NCBI RefSeq assembly: GCF_000504245.1
Contig: NZ_KI632509.1
Coordinates: 433,723-497,722 of the forward strand
DNA from: Haloechinothrix halophila YIM 93223
GTDB lineage: Bacteria > Actinomycetota > Actinomycetes > Mycobacteriales > Pseudonocardiaceae
DNA: 64,000 bases
Reading direction: 5' to 3'
The notes under the pieces were generated by a model. That model worked only from the letters and a program-made list of their open reading frames with translations. It did no database searches and was not told the origin of the DNA. This document shows positions 1-8,359 of the stretch, one piece after another. The position numbers and the translations under genes were made by a program. The first letter of the stretch is position 1; every line of letters starts with the position of its first letter.

Positions 1-33
1 AACCTCGCGGCGCGCAACCCGTCGAACTGGTAA
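1..33 (+). CDS. 3' end of an upstream gene (partial)
   Basis: Frame 1 reads ten codons (NLAARNPSNW) and then TAA at 31-33. A strong hairpin follows 18 bp later, as expected for the end of a transcription unit. The fragment is too short to identify a family. It could be chance, since ten open codons are common in high-GC DNA. Confidence 0.3.
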   Translation, partial: NLAARNPSNW

Positions 34-51
34 CAGAACTGGTAACTCCTT

Positions 52-101
52 CGCATCCGGTGTTCCTGGCCCGTCGGGGAAAGCCAGGAACACCGGATGC
101 G
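52..101 (+). terminator. Long perfect hairpin, probable terminator
   Basis: Bases 52-69 pair without mismatch with 84-101 (18 bp; core GCATCCGGTGTTCCTGG) around a 14-nt loop. There is no T-tract, which is usual for actinobacterial intrinsic terminators. It sits after the TAA at 31-33 and could serve either strand. Confidence 0.65.
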
Positions 102-440
102 CTCAGCCTGGCACTTCGGGACGTCCAGCACACCCCGGAAACTACGACTCTCCCTACGTATGGACCACTCGTGAGCCGCTGACCCCCAGATTGCCCGCGA
201 GTGGAAGCGCTCGCGGATCAATTCGGCCGACCCGCCCGGCGATCCGCCCTGATGTCGGGGCCGCTTCCTACGCTGATGCCACGCAAGCGCGACCGGCGCC
301 CGGGTGCCCCCGCACCGTCACGCACCTCCGCCGACCCTGCGTCGAACTTCCGCTGAACTTGCCGGAGCGTCGGCCCGCTTGATGTCAGGCAAGCCCGTGA
401 CCTGGTGCTTTACTGGCGCGTGCAATAGATCGTCATCACC
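102..440. other. Intergenic stretch, no gene seen
   Basis: No open frame here has an actinobacterial start with a ribosome binding site or a recognisable protein family. It is the upstream region of the HTH/FGE-like gene. Confidence 0.5.
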
Positions 441-459
441 TGATCAGCGTGGATCAGCG
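441..459. promoter_or_regulatory. Repeated GATCAGCG, possible operator of the HTH gene
   Basis: The octamer GATCAGCG occurs at 442-449 and 452-459, a 10-bp period that puts both copies on one face of the helix. The same bases also form the inverted repeat TGATC-N6-GATCA (441-456). The block ends just before the Shine-Dalgarno (about 462-470) of the HTH-domain gene at 474, so autoregulation is a reasonable inference. Confidence 0.35.
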
Positions 460-473
460 GGCCAAGGGGGCAC

Positions 474-1358
474 ATGACAACGGTTCGGCACTGGACCGGC
501 AAGGAAGTCCGTGCGCTACGTACGGCCAAGCGGATGAGCGTCCGGGAGTTCGCGGCGCACCTCGGCGTCAGCGCCCGTATCGTCTCCCGCTGGGAGGCGG
601 CAGGGGAACGCATCCACCCACGCCCGGTCAACCAGGCCGCGCTCGACACGTCGCTCGCGCGGTCCAACGCCGACGTCCGCGCTCGGTTTTCGCTGCTGGT
701 CGCGACGTCGACCGGACTGGAGGACAGCGAAGCACCAGGCGGGCGGGTGTTCCGCCACCCCGCTGACGGCAAGCGAATGTTGCTCATACCAGCGGGCACC
801 TTCCTGTCAGGGCCAGACAACCAGCCGATGTGGCTGCCGGGGTTCTACATCGACGCGCACCCGACAACCAACGTCGAGTACGCCCGGTTCGTCGAGGTGA
901 CCGGGCACCGACCGCCGCTGCACTGGGACGACGGTCCCGACGCGCGCGCCACGCACCCCGTCGTGTCGGTGAACTGGCACGACGCGCAGGCATACGCGAT
1001 CTGGGCAGGCAAGGCGTTGCCAACCGCCGCGCAGTGGGAGAAGGCGGCACGCGGTGCCTACGGCGACGTCTACCCGTGGGGCGGGCACACGGGCGCGCGG
1101 TACTGCAACACGCGGGATTCCGGCGTGGGCACCACGACGCCCGTTGACGCCTACCCCGCGGGGACCAGCCCGTTCGGCGTGCTCGACTTGTGCGGCAACG
1201 TCTGGGAGTGGTCGACGACGGTCGGCTCGCCAGGCAGCTACCTGCGTAAGGGCGGGTCGTTCGCGCACCCGATCAGCGACTGCGCACCGTTCCGCGCCAG
1301 CGAGGCCGCCGCCGACGTCATCGCCGACGACACCGGGTTCCGGTGTGTTGTGGGGTGA
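474..1358 (+). CDS. XRE-type HTH protein fused to an FGE/SUMF1-like domain
   Basis: 294 residues. The N-terminus (about 8-60) is an XRE/Cro-like helix-turn-helix with the core MSVREFAAHLGVSARIVSRW. From about 98 to the end it is a formylglycine-generating-enzyme/sulfatase-modifying-factor domain: PAGTF, a PTTNVEYARFV segment, PTAAQWEKAARG, GNVWEW and the terminal TGFRCV. In true formylglycine enzymes the active site near the C-terminus has two cysteines (GGSWLCxxxxC). Here that segment is GGSFAHPISDC, so the first cysteine is replaced by histidine. The domain may therefore not be an oxidase and could instead act as a sensor or ligand-binding module. The ATG at 474 follows an AAGGGGG Shine-Dalgarno. 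No sulfatase gene lies nearby. Confidence 0.85.
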   Translation: MTTVRHWTGKEVRALRTAKRMSVREFAAHLGVSARIVSRWEAAGERIHPRPVNQAALDTSLARSNADVRARFSLLVATSTGLEDSEAPGGRVFRHPADGKRMLLIPAGTFLSGPDNQPMWLPGFYIDAHPTTNVEYARFVEVTGHRPPLHWDDGPDARATHPVVSVNWHDAQAYAIWAGKALPTAAQWEKAARGAYGDVYPWGGHTGARYCNTRDSGVGTTTPVDAYPAGTSPFGVLDLCGNVWEWSTTVGSPGSYLRKGGSFAHPISDCAPFRASEAAADVIADDTGFRCVVG

Positions 1359-1375
1359 AGCGCGCCGCACCACGC

Positions 1376-2152
1376 TCACAGGTCCCCGAACGACCCGTGC
1401 CGCCCGGCACCCGCCGCGAACCGTCCCGCGCCCTCGACCGCTTCCGAGAGCACGCCGACGCCGTGCCGCAACTCGTTGCGAATCGCGTCGTCCTCGGACA
1501 TCCCCTGCTGCTCGAGCAGCGACGTCCGGTCGCTGCGCAGGCACGCCTGCGGGAAGGACGCGATTTCGGCGGCGAGCCGTTCGGCAGCCGCGCGCGACTC
1601 GCCCGGCTCGACCACGCGATCGGCCAGCCCCATCGCCTGTGCCTCAGCCGCGTCCACGGGGCGTCCGGTGAGCACCATGTCCAGCGCGCGGCCACGCCCG
1701 ATCAGCCGGGGCAGCCGCACGGTGCCGCCGTCGATCAGCGGCACACCCCAGCGGCGGCAGAACACCCCGAACACGGCGTCCGACTCCACCACCCGCAGGT
1801 CGCACCAGATCGCCAGTTCCAGCCCGCCCGCGACGGCGTGTCCTGATACCGCCGCGATCACCGGCTTGCTGAGCCGCATCCTCGTCGGCCCCATCGGACC
1901 GTCGCCGTCCTCGGTGACGGAGTTGCCCCGCTCACTGCCGATCGCCTTGAGGTCAGCTCCGGCGCAGAACGTGCCGCCCTCACCCCACAACACCGCGACC
2001 CGCGCCTCGTCGTCGGCGTCGAACGACCGGAACGCATCGGCGAGCGCCGCGGACGTCGGCCCGTCGACGGCGTTGCGCGCCTCCGGCCGCGACAGCACCA
2101 CCGTCGTCACCGGCCCGCTGCGCTCACTGCGCACCGCTGGTTGCTCTGTCAC
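1376..2152 (-). CDS. Enoyl-CoA hydratase/isomerase family protein (crotonase)
   Basis: Crotonase-fold enzyme, probably hydrating or isomerising an acyl-CoA. The chosen start is the GTG at 2152 (VTEQPAV...), preceded by a GGGAGGAG Shine-Dalgarno at the right distance, which gives 258 residues, the normal family length; an upstream ATG at 2242 would add an unconserved leader. Visible motifs are SRPEARNAVDG near the N-terminus, the first oxyanion-hole segment GEGGTFCAGADLKAIG, and the second, GHAVAGGLELAIWCDLRV. It is divergent from the TetR gene at 2241 across an inverted repeat, so it is probably one of that regulator's targets, with the rightward acyl-CoA genes. Confidence 0.88.
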   Translation of the reverse strand: MTEQPAVRSERSGPVTTVVLSRPEARNAVDGPTSAALADAFRSFDADDEARVAVLWGEGGTFCAGADLKAIGSERGNSVTEDGDGPMGPTRMRLSKPVIAAVSGHAVAGGLELAIWCDLRVVESDAVFGVFCRRWGVPLIDGGTVRLPRLIGRGRALDMVLTGRPVDAAEAQAMGLADRVVEPGESRAAAERLAAEIASFPQACLRSDRTSLLEQQGMSEDDAIRNELRHGVGVLSEAVEGAGRFAAGAGRHGSFGDL

Positions 2153-2209
2153 CGCTTCACTCCTCCCGTCACCGGAAACACCGCTGACCACTGTGCCATC
2201 AGTCTTGCA

Positions 2210-2232
2210 TGAAGCAGTGAATCTGTGCTTCA
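2210..2232. promoter_or_regulatory. Inverted repeat in divergent promoter, probable TetR operator
   Basis: TGAAGCA (2210-2216) and TGCTTCA (2226-2232) form a perfect 7-bp inverted repeat around 9 bp. A further GAAG-type half site overlaps at 2234-2240. The element lies between the crotonase (start 2152, minus) and the TetR gene (start 2241, plus), the usual place for an autoregulatory operator. Confidence 0.6.
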
Positions 2233-2240
2233 CTTCTTGC

Positions 2241-2852
2241 ATGGCCTACCGGCGCACCCCAGCGGTCCAAGCCAGATTGGACGCCCAGCGGCAAGCCATT
2301 CTGGATGGCGCCATCGCCGTGCTCAGCAAGGACGGCTATGCGGGCTGTTCGATGTCCGCCGTCGCGGCGCAAGCAGGCGTCGCGACCGGCACCCTCTACC
2401 GGCACTTCCCCAGCAAGTCCGCGTTGGCCGTCGAACTGTTCCGCACCGTCGTGAGCCGGGAGGTCGCCGCCGTCGAGGAGGCGGCCAACCGCGACGGCGA
2501 CCTGACCGAGCGCATCGTCGCGGTGATGGAGACCTTCGCGCGCCGCGCGCTCAAAGCGCCCCGGCTGGCGTACGCGCTACTCGCCGAGCCGGTCGACCCT
2601 GCCGTCGACGCCGAACGACTGGTTTTCCGCAAACGCTTCCGCGACATCTTCGCCGAGCGCATCGCCGAGGGTGTCGCCGCTGGCGTGCTGCCACCGCAGG
2701 ACGCCCAGGTCACCGCCGCCGCGTTAGTCGGAGCAGGCGGCGAGGCACTGATCGGGCCGCTCGTGGACGGGGCGGCCGAACCCGACGTCATCCCGGCATT
2801 CGTCACCTTCACTATCCGGGCACTAGGAGCAGCTGATGCCACCCACGCATGA
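2241..2852 (+). CDS. TetR/AcrR family transcriptional regulator
   Basis: 203 residues. The N-terminal HTH runs over about 15-60 (QAILDGAIAVLSKDGYAG, then SAVAAQAGVATGTLYRHFPSK), the classic TetR recognition helix ending in LYRHF. The C-terminal helical part, which binds ligand and dimerises, is not assignable to a subfamily. The start MAYRRTP at 2241 is chosen because it places the HTH at the usual distance; the open frame runs much further upstream without meaning. The gene overlaps the next one by 17 bp, so it is cotranscribed with the acyl-CoA dehydrogenase. The likely inducer is an acyl-CoA or a related metabolite (inference from context). Confidence 0.9.
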   Translation: MAYRRTPAVQARLDAQRQAILDGAIAVLSKDGYAGCSMSAVAAQAGVATGTLYRHFPSKSALAVELFRTVVSREVAAVEEAANRDGDLTERIVAVMETFARRALKAPRLAYALLAEPVDPAVDAERLVFRKRFRDIFAERIAEGVAAGVLPPQDAQVTAAALVGAGGEALIGPLVDGAAEPDVIPAFVTFTIRALGAADATHA

Positions 2853-4470
2853 GGTCACCAACCAGGCACGCCCCCTGTACGGCTTCGATGCCGCCGCCTA
2901 CCCAGCGATGTGGGATGGCCTGCGCACCGTCGAGGTCGACTGGGCCACCGACGAGCTGCACCAGCTCGGCAGGCTCGCGGGCAGCGAGCAGGCGCAGGAG
3001 TGGGGCCGCCTCGCCGAGCAGCACCCGCCGGTGCTGCGTACGCACGACCGCTTCGGCCACCGCATCGACGAGGTCGAGTTCCACCCGCACTGGCACGATT
3101 TGATGACCGTCGCCGTCGAGAACGGCCTGCACGCCGCGCCATGGGCGGACCTGCGCCCCGGCGCGCACGCCGTGCGCGCCGCGAAGAACTTCGTCTGGAC
3201 ACTCACCGACCCTGGCCACGTCTGCCCGATCTCGATGACCTACGCGGCAGTGCCCGCATTGCGCGAGCAGCCGGACCTGGCGAGGGTGTATGAGCCGCTG
3301 CTGGCGTCCCAGGTCTACGACTTCGGACTCCGCGAGCCGACCAGCAAGCGCGGGCTCATCGCAGGCATGTCGATGACTGAGAAGCAGGGCGGCTCCGACG
3401 TCCGCGCCAACACCACCACCGCGCGCCCGAACCCGGACGGCAGCTACCGCATCATCGGGCACAAGTGGTTCACATCGGCGCCGATGTCAGACGTCTTCCT
3501 CACGCTGGCGCAAGCGCCCGGCGGGCTCTCCTGCTTCCTGCTGCTGCGCGTGCTGCCTGACGGCACCCGCAACGCGATCCACCTGCAGCGACTCAAGGAC
3601 AAGCTGGGCAACCGCTCGAACGCGTCGTCCGAGATCGAGTACGACGGCGCACTCGGCTGGCTCGTCGGCGAGGAAGGCAAAGGCGTCAACACGATCATCC
3701 AGATGGTCAACCTGACCCGGCTGGACTGCACCCTCGGCAGCGCGGCTGGCATGCGTGTCGGAGCGCTCCAGGCGATCCACCACGCCCAGCACCGCAGCGC
3801 GTTCGGCGCGCGACTGATCGAGCAGCCGCTCATGACGAACGTCCTCGCGGACCTCGCCATCGAGGCGGAGGCGGCCACCGTGTCCGCGATGCGACTGGCT
3901 GGCGCGGTCGACAAGTCACTCGCTGGCGACGAGCACGAGTCACTGCTGCGCCGCATCGGGCTCGCTGTGATGAAGTACTGGGTGTGCAAGCGGGCGCCCG
4001 CGCACGCGGCCGAGGCGCTGGAATGCCTCGGCGGCAACGGCTACGTCGAGGAGTCCGGCATGCCCCGGCTGTTCCGCGAATCGCCCCTGATGTCCATTTG
4101 GGAGGGTTCCGGCAACGTCGCCGCGCTGGACGCATTGCGTGCCATGGCGAAGCAGCCGTCCTCGGTGGAGGCATACTTCGCCGAGCTCGACACGGTGTCC
4201 GGTGTGGACAGCCGGCTGGACGACGCGGTCGCTCGGCTGCGCAAGGAGTTGAGCAACGTCGACGATATCCAGTATCGGGCGCGGCAGGTCGTCGAGACGA
4301 TGGCGATGGCGCTGCAGGGCGCGTGGCTGCACAAGCACGGCAACCCAGCCGCGGCGGACGCGTTCTGCGCGTCCCGGCTTGGCGGCGACTGGGGCGTCGC
4401 GTTCGGCACCCTGCCGACCGGGGTGGACACCGCGACGCTGATCAACCGCGGAGGTCCCATCGGTGCCTGA
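2836..4470 (+). CDS. AidB-like acyl-CoA dehydrogenase family flavoprotein
   Basis: 544 residues, the length of the AidB branch (normal acyl-CoA dehydrogenases have about 380). Diagnostic AidB-type segments are GMSMTEKQGGSDVRANTT (FAD-binding middle domain), HKWFTSAPMSDVF, RLKDKLGNRSNASSEIEYDG, and ECLGGNGYVEE with LMSIWEGSGNV near the C-terminus. E. coli AidB is an alkylation-response flavoprotein, but here the neighbours are two crotonases and a thiolase-like fusion, so an acyl-CoA oxidation step is equally plausible. Its start overlaps the TetR stop and its end overlaps the next GTG start, giving a tightly coupled operon. Confidence 0.87.
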   Translation: MPPTHEVTNQARPLYGFDAAAYPAMWDGLRTVEVDWATDELHQLGRLAGSEQAQEWGRLAEQHPPVLRTHDRFGHRIDEVEFHPHWHDLMTVAVENGLHAAPWADLRPGAHAVRAAKNFVWTLTDPGHVCPISMTYAAVPALREQPDLARVYEPLLASQVYDFGLREPTSKRGLIAGMSMTEKQGGSDVRANTTTARPNPDGSYRIIGHKWFTSAPMSDVFLTLAQAPGGLSCFLLLRVLPDGTRNAIHLQRLKDKLGNRSNASSEIEYDGALGWLVGEEGKGVNTIIQMVNLTRLDCTLGSAAGMRVGALQAIHHAQHRSAFGARLIEQPLMTNVLADLAIEAEAATVSAMRLAGAVDKSLAGDEHESLLRRIGLAVMKYWVCKRAPAHAAEALECLGGNGYVEESGMPRLFRESPLMSIWEGSGNVAALDALRAMAKQPSSVEAYFAELDTVSGVDSRLDDAVARLRKELSNVDDIQYRARQVVETMAMALQGAWLHKHGNPAAADAFCASRLGGDWGVAFGTLPTGVDTATLINRGGPIGA

Positions 4471-5314
4471 CACGCTGCGCACCGAAACCGAGGCCGGAGT
4501 GCGCTCGATCGTGCTCGCTCGGCCCGAGGCGTACAACACCATCACGCCGCGGCTACGCGACGAGCTGGCGCGGGCCATCGACGACGCGGATGCCGACCCG
4601 GACGTGCGAGTGATCCTGCTGCGTGCCGACGGTCCCGCGTTCTGCGCCGGATATGGGCTCGACTGGTCCACCGAAATGCAAGCCGAGGAGTCCACATCGG
4701 ACCGCGTGTGGGACTCGGCGATGGACATGCGGGTGATGTCGACGTTCGTGGACACGTACATGAAGCTCTGGTACGCCACGAAGCCGACGATCGCCGCGGT
4801 GCACGGCTGGTGCATCGCGGGCGGCACCGACATGGTGCTGTGCGCGGACATGGTGATCGCGGGCGAGGGCGCGTCGTTTGGTTACCCACCCTCGCGTGTG
4901 TGGGGGGCGCCGACCACGGCCATGTGGGTGTACCGACTCGGCTTCGAGCGCGCGAAGCGTTACCTGCTGACCGGCGACGAGATCCCCGCGCGGGAAGCCG
5001 CCGACGTTGGGCTGATCTTGGAGTGCGTGCCGGACGACGACCTGCTCGACCGCGCGACGGCGTTGGCCCGGCGGATGGCGCGGGTGCCGGTGAACCAGCT
5101 GCAGATGTTGAAACTGCTGTGCAACCAGACGGCGGAGAACATGGGGCTGTCGTCCAGCCGCACGCTCGGCACGCTGTTCGACGGCATCGCACGGCACACC
5201 CAGGAAGGCAGGGACTTCGTCACGCGGGCTACCGAAGCAGGCTTCCGGCAGGCCGTCCGGGAGCGCGACGACCCGTTCGGTGATTACGGCTCACGAAGGA
5301 GGACGGATGGTTAA
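4463..5314 (+). CDS. Crotonase/enoyl-CoA hydratase family protein
   Basis: 283 residues starting at GTG 4463, which overlaps the preceding stop by 8 bp and has GGAGG about 9 bp upstream. The crotonase signatures are LARPEAYNTITPRLRDEL, the first oxyanion segment RADGPAFCAGYGLDW, and the second, HGWCIAGGTDMVLCADMVIAG, followed by FGYPPSRVWG. The C-terminus is longer than in a minimal crotonase. It is the second of three crotonase domains in this cluster, so substrate chain length or stereochemistry probably differs between them. Confidence 0.88.
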   Translation: MPDTLRTETEAGVRSIVLARPEAYNTITPRLRDELARAIDDADADPDVRVILLRADGPAFCAGYGLDWSTEMQAEESTSDRVWDSAMDMRVMSTFVDTYMKLWYATKPTIAAVHGWCIAGGTDMVLCADMVIAGEGASFGYPPSRVWGAPTTAMWVYRLGFERAKRYLLTGDEIPAREAADVGLILECVPDDDLLDRATALARRMARVPVNQLQMLKLLCNQTAENMGLSSSRTLGTLFDGIARHTQEGRDFVTRATEAGFRQAVRERDDPFGDYGSRRRTDG

Positions 5315-8252
5315 CACCCGGGCGCGGCTGCGCACGGCGGTCACGGTGGCACGGGCGCTGGTGTCATCGCTCACCACCAAGCGGCAGGCATCACCGCGCG
5401 GGGAACACACCGTGCCCGCCTCGATCGCCGCCTACGACCACACTCTCACCGCTGGCATCGAGATCGCGGCCCCGCCCGCCGAGGTGTTCGCACTGGCCAC
5501 GGACTTCGCCAGGTACGACGAGTGGCTGACAGTGCACGGCGGCTGGCGCGACGGCGCGCCGGGACGTCCTGAACTGTCGGCGTCGTTCGTGCAGAAGACC
5601 AAGATCATGGGCATGCCGATCGACGTCAGGTGGACCATCACCGGCCTGACCGACACATCGATCGAGCTGACCGGCACCGGCCCGATGGGCGCGCTGGTTG
5701 GGCTCAGCTACGCGGTGGAGCGGTCCGCGCAGGGCAGCACGGTGTGGGTCGACTGTGGTCTCGGCGGCGACCCGCTCAAAGGCCCGATGGGGACGTCGGC
5801 CGCACGCAGCTTCTCAGCTGAACTGGACACCTCGCTGCGCCAGCTCGCAGGACTACTCGGCGGGGCGAAAGCGTCCGCTGCAGACAGCGGGCCCGCCGAG
5901 GTCGAGCCACTGTCAGTGCTGCGACCCGAGGGCGGCGAGCCGGTGCGGCACCACTCCGGTGCGCTGCTCGACCCGCGCACACCGGTGATCGTCGGCGTTG
6001 GGCAGGTCGTGCACCGGCCGTCCGCGGAAGGCGAGCTGCCCGACCCCGCGACGCTCGCGGAGCGGGCGCTGCGCAAGGCCGCCGAGGACAGCGGCGCGGG
6101 CGAACGGCTGCTGGCGCAGGCGGACTCAGTGCGGTCGGTGTCGAGCGCGTCCTGGGCCTACAACGACCAAGCCCGCCTCGTCGCCGACGCCGTTGGCGCG
6201 TCACCACGGGAGACAGTGGCGTCGGCGCGGTTCGGCGGGGACGGCGCGCAGCGGCTGGTCAACGACAGCGCGCAGAGCATCGCGGACGGCCTCGCGGACA
6301 TCGTGTTGATCTCTGGCGCGGAGTCCGGTGCGTCCATTGTGGAGGCACAACGCCAGGGAGCGTCGCCGGACTGGCCAGAGCAGCCCAACGACGTCGCACC
6401 CCGCCGGGTGATCGGCACCGAGCGGGAAGCGAACAACGATGCCGAGACGGCCGCGGGCCTGATGGCGCCGATCTACGTCTACGCACTGCTGGAGAACGCG
6501 GTGCGGGCGCGGTTCGGCGTAGCGCCAGACGCCCACCTGCGTGAGATCGCCGCGCTGTGGTCGCGGTTCTCCACGGTGGCGGCGCGGAACCCGTACGCAT
6601 GGCAGCCACAGTCGTTCACCGCGGACGAGCTGATGTCCACATCGAACACCAATCGTCCGGTGTCGTCGCCATATCCGAAACTGCTGACGGCGAACTTGCA
6701 GGTCGATCTGGCCAGCGGCGTCATCATGTGCAGCGCGGCAGCCGCACAGGAGGCCGGGATCCCATCCGAGCACTGGGTGTTCCCCCACGCGGGCGCGCAC
6801 GCCGCGGACGAGTGGTTCGTCTCGGAACGCGCCGAGCTGGCGGCGTCCCCTGCGATCAACGCCATCGGCCGGGCCGCACTAGACCACGCTGGACTGTCCA
6901 TTGCAGACATACAGCACATCGACCTGTACTCCTGCTTCCCGTCAGCGGTGCAGATCGCGGCGCGGGAGCTGGGCCTGTGCCCCGCCGACGAGGACCGGCC
7001 GCTGACCGTGACCGGCGGGCTGACGTTCGCTGGCGGGCCGGGCAACAACTACACCGGCCACTCGCTGGCGACCATGGTCGGGATCCTGCGAGAGAACCCG
7101 GACGACTACGGCCTGACCACCGGACTCGGCTGGTACGTCACTAAGCACGCCATCGGGATCTACTCCGCCCAGCCGCCGAAGCAGGCGTTCCGGCAGATCG
7201 ATGCCGAGCCGCTGGTGGAGCGCCCGCAGCCGAGACCGGTCGCGTCGCAGTACACCGGGCCTGCCGTCGTCGAGTCGTACACCGTTCCGTACACCAGGGA
7301 CGGTGAGCCGGAGGCCGTGATCATCAGCGCGCTCACTCGCGACGGCAGCCGCGTGCTGATGCGCAGCAAGGACCCCGAGGTCGTCGACGTCATGGCGGAG
7401 GCAGACCCGCTCGGCTGGACGATCGAGATCGATGGCGCCGATACCTGTCGCGTCGTCGATCGGATGCCCGCACCGCTGCCGCAGCCGCCACCGCCGCCGG
7501 TGCAGGTCGAGCGGGCTGACGGCGTCCACGTGATCACGCTGAACCGGCCGAGGGCACGCAATGCCATCAACCTGGCCACGGCGAAGGCGCTGGAGCGGGC
7601 TCTCGACGCGTTCGAGGCGGACGACGATGCGCGCGTCGCCGTGCTGACCGGGGCGGGCGGCACGTTCTGCTCCGGCATGGACCTCAAGGCAGCGGCGAAG
7701 GGCGAGTACCCGCTGACCGAGGGCAGGGGCCCGCTCGGCATGACGCAGCGACCGCCGAGCAAGCCGGTGATCGCGGCCGTCGAGGGCTACGCGCACGCGG
7801 GCGGGTTCGAGCTGGCGCTGGCATCCGACCTGATCGTGGCGGCGGAGGACGCGGAGTTCGGCATCCCAGAGCCGAAGCGCGGGCTAGTCGCGGCGGCCGG
7901 TGGGTTGTTGCGGCTGTCCGAACGGCTGCCGCGCAACTCGGCGTTGGAGCTGGCGCTGACGGCGAACCCGCTGCCCGCGCGGCGGTTGTACGAGCTTGGG
8001 CTGGTGAACCGGCTGGTCAAGCGTGGGAACGCGAAGGACGCCGCGCTGGAACTCGCCGCGACGATCGCGGCCAACGCGCCGTTGGCCGTCGAGGCGAGCA
8101 AGCGGATCATCGACGAGCGGCCCGAGTGGAGCGGTGCCGACGCGTGGGACAAGCAGACCGACGTCGCGTCGGTGGCGCTGTTCTCCGAGGACGCGACCGA
8201 GGGCGTCCGGGCGTTCGCGGAAGGCCGCGACCCGGTCTGGCGCGGGCGGTAG
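5307..8252 (+). CDS. SRPBCC - thiolase-like - OB - crotonase multidomain fusion
   Basis: 981 residues in one uninterrupted frame. The start at ATG 5307 has GAAGGAGGA 3-11 bp upstream and overlaps the preceding stop. Order of parts: (1) about 40-190, a polyketide-cyclase/START-type SRPBCC fold (IEIAAPPAEVFALATDF, FARYDEWL); (2) about 220-625, a thiolase of the SCP2/acetyltransferase-like branch (TPVIVGVGQV, IDLYSCFPSAVQIA near 541, TFAGGPGNNYTGHS near 570); (3) about 635-720, a beta-rich OB-like tail of the kind found after such thiolases; (4) about 732-981, a crotonase (LNRPRARNAINL, TGAGGTFCSGMDLKAAAKG, YAHAGGFELALASDLIVA). The usual N-terminal nucleophilic Cys of thiolases is not evident, the matching segment reading ASARFGGDGAQRLVND. 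A lipid-binding module and two acyl-CoA catalytic modules on one chain suggest substrate channelling (inference). Confidence 0.85.
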   Translation: MVNTRARLRTAVTVARALVSSLTTKRQASPRGEHTVPASIAAYDHTLTAGIEIAAPPAEVFALATDFARYDEWLTVHGGWRDGAPGRPELSASFVQKTKIMGMPIDVRWTITGLTDTSIELTGTGPMGALVGLSYAVERSAQGSTVWVDCGLGGDPLKGPMGTSAARSFSAELDTSLRQLAGLLGGAKASAADSGPAEVEPLSVLRPEGGEPVRHHSGALLDPRTPVIVGVGQVVHRPSAEGELPDPATLAERALRKAAEDSGAGERLLAQADSVRSVSSASWAYNDQARLVADAVGASPRETVASARFGGDGAQRLVNDSAQSIADGLADIVLISGAESGASIVEAQRQGASPDWPEQPNDVAPRRVIGTEREANNDAETAAGLMAPIYVYALLENAVRARFGVAPDAHLREIAALWSRFSTVAARNPYAWQPQSFTADELMSTSNTNRPVSSPYPKLLTANLQVDLASGVIMCSAAAAQEAGIPSEHWVFPHAGAHAADEWFVSERAELAASPAINAIGRAALDHAGLSIADIQHIDLYSCFPSAVQIAARELGLCPADEDRPLTVTGGLTFAGGPGNNYTGHSLATMVGILRENPDDYGLTTGLGWYVTKHAIGIYSAQPPKQAFRQIDAEPLVERPQPRPVASQYTGPAVVESYTVPYTRDGEPEAVIISALTRDGSRVLMRSKDPEVVDVMAEADPLGWTIEIDGADTCRVVDRMPAPLPQPPPPPVQVERADGVHVITLNRPRARNAINLATAKALERALDAFEADDDARVAVLTGAGGTFCSGMDLKAAAKGEYPLTEGRGPLGMTQRPPSKPVIAAVEGYAHAGGFELALASDLIVAAEDAEFGIPEPKRGLVAAAGGLLRLSERLPRNSALELALTANPLPARRLYELGLVNRLVKRGNAKDAALELAATIAANAPLAVEASKRIIDERPEWSGADAWDKQTDVASVALFSEDATEGVRAFAEGRDPVWRGR

Positions 8253-8288
8253 CGGCGCTGCGCGGCGCCCGCTACCGGGCGCCCGCGG

Positions 8289-8346
8289 CCGTGATCTTGA
8301 GGCGTTGTGGTTGCTATATAGCGACCACAACGTCTACACGTCACGG
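8289..8346. repeat. 58-bp palindromic element between convergent genes
   Basis: The core CGTTGTGGT-TGC-TATA-GCG-ACCACAACG (8303-8332) is a 30-bp palindrome with one mismatched pair. Outer arms CCGTGA (8289-8294) and TCACGG (8341-8346) share exactly the same centre, giving a 58-bp element. It lies between convergent stops at 8252 and 8360. A related hairpin at 21938-21991 shares TGAGGCGTT and the following TGGT. It is probably a dispersed repeat working as a bidirectional terminator. Confidence 0.65.
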
Positions 8347-8359
8347 GGACACTGCCCAC

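Noticed and set aside
2836-4470. Calling the gene a DNA-alkylation response protein (aidB)
   Set aside because: The AidB-type sequence is clear, but the operon partners are acyl-CoA enzymes, so a repair role is not supported here.
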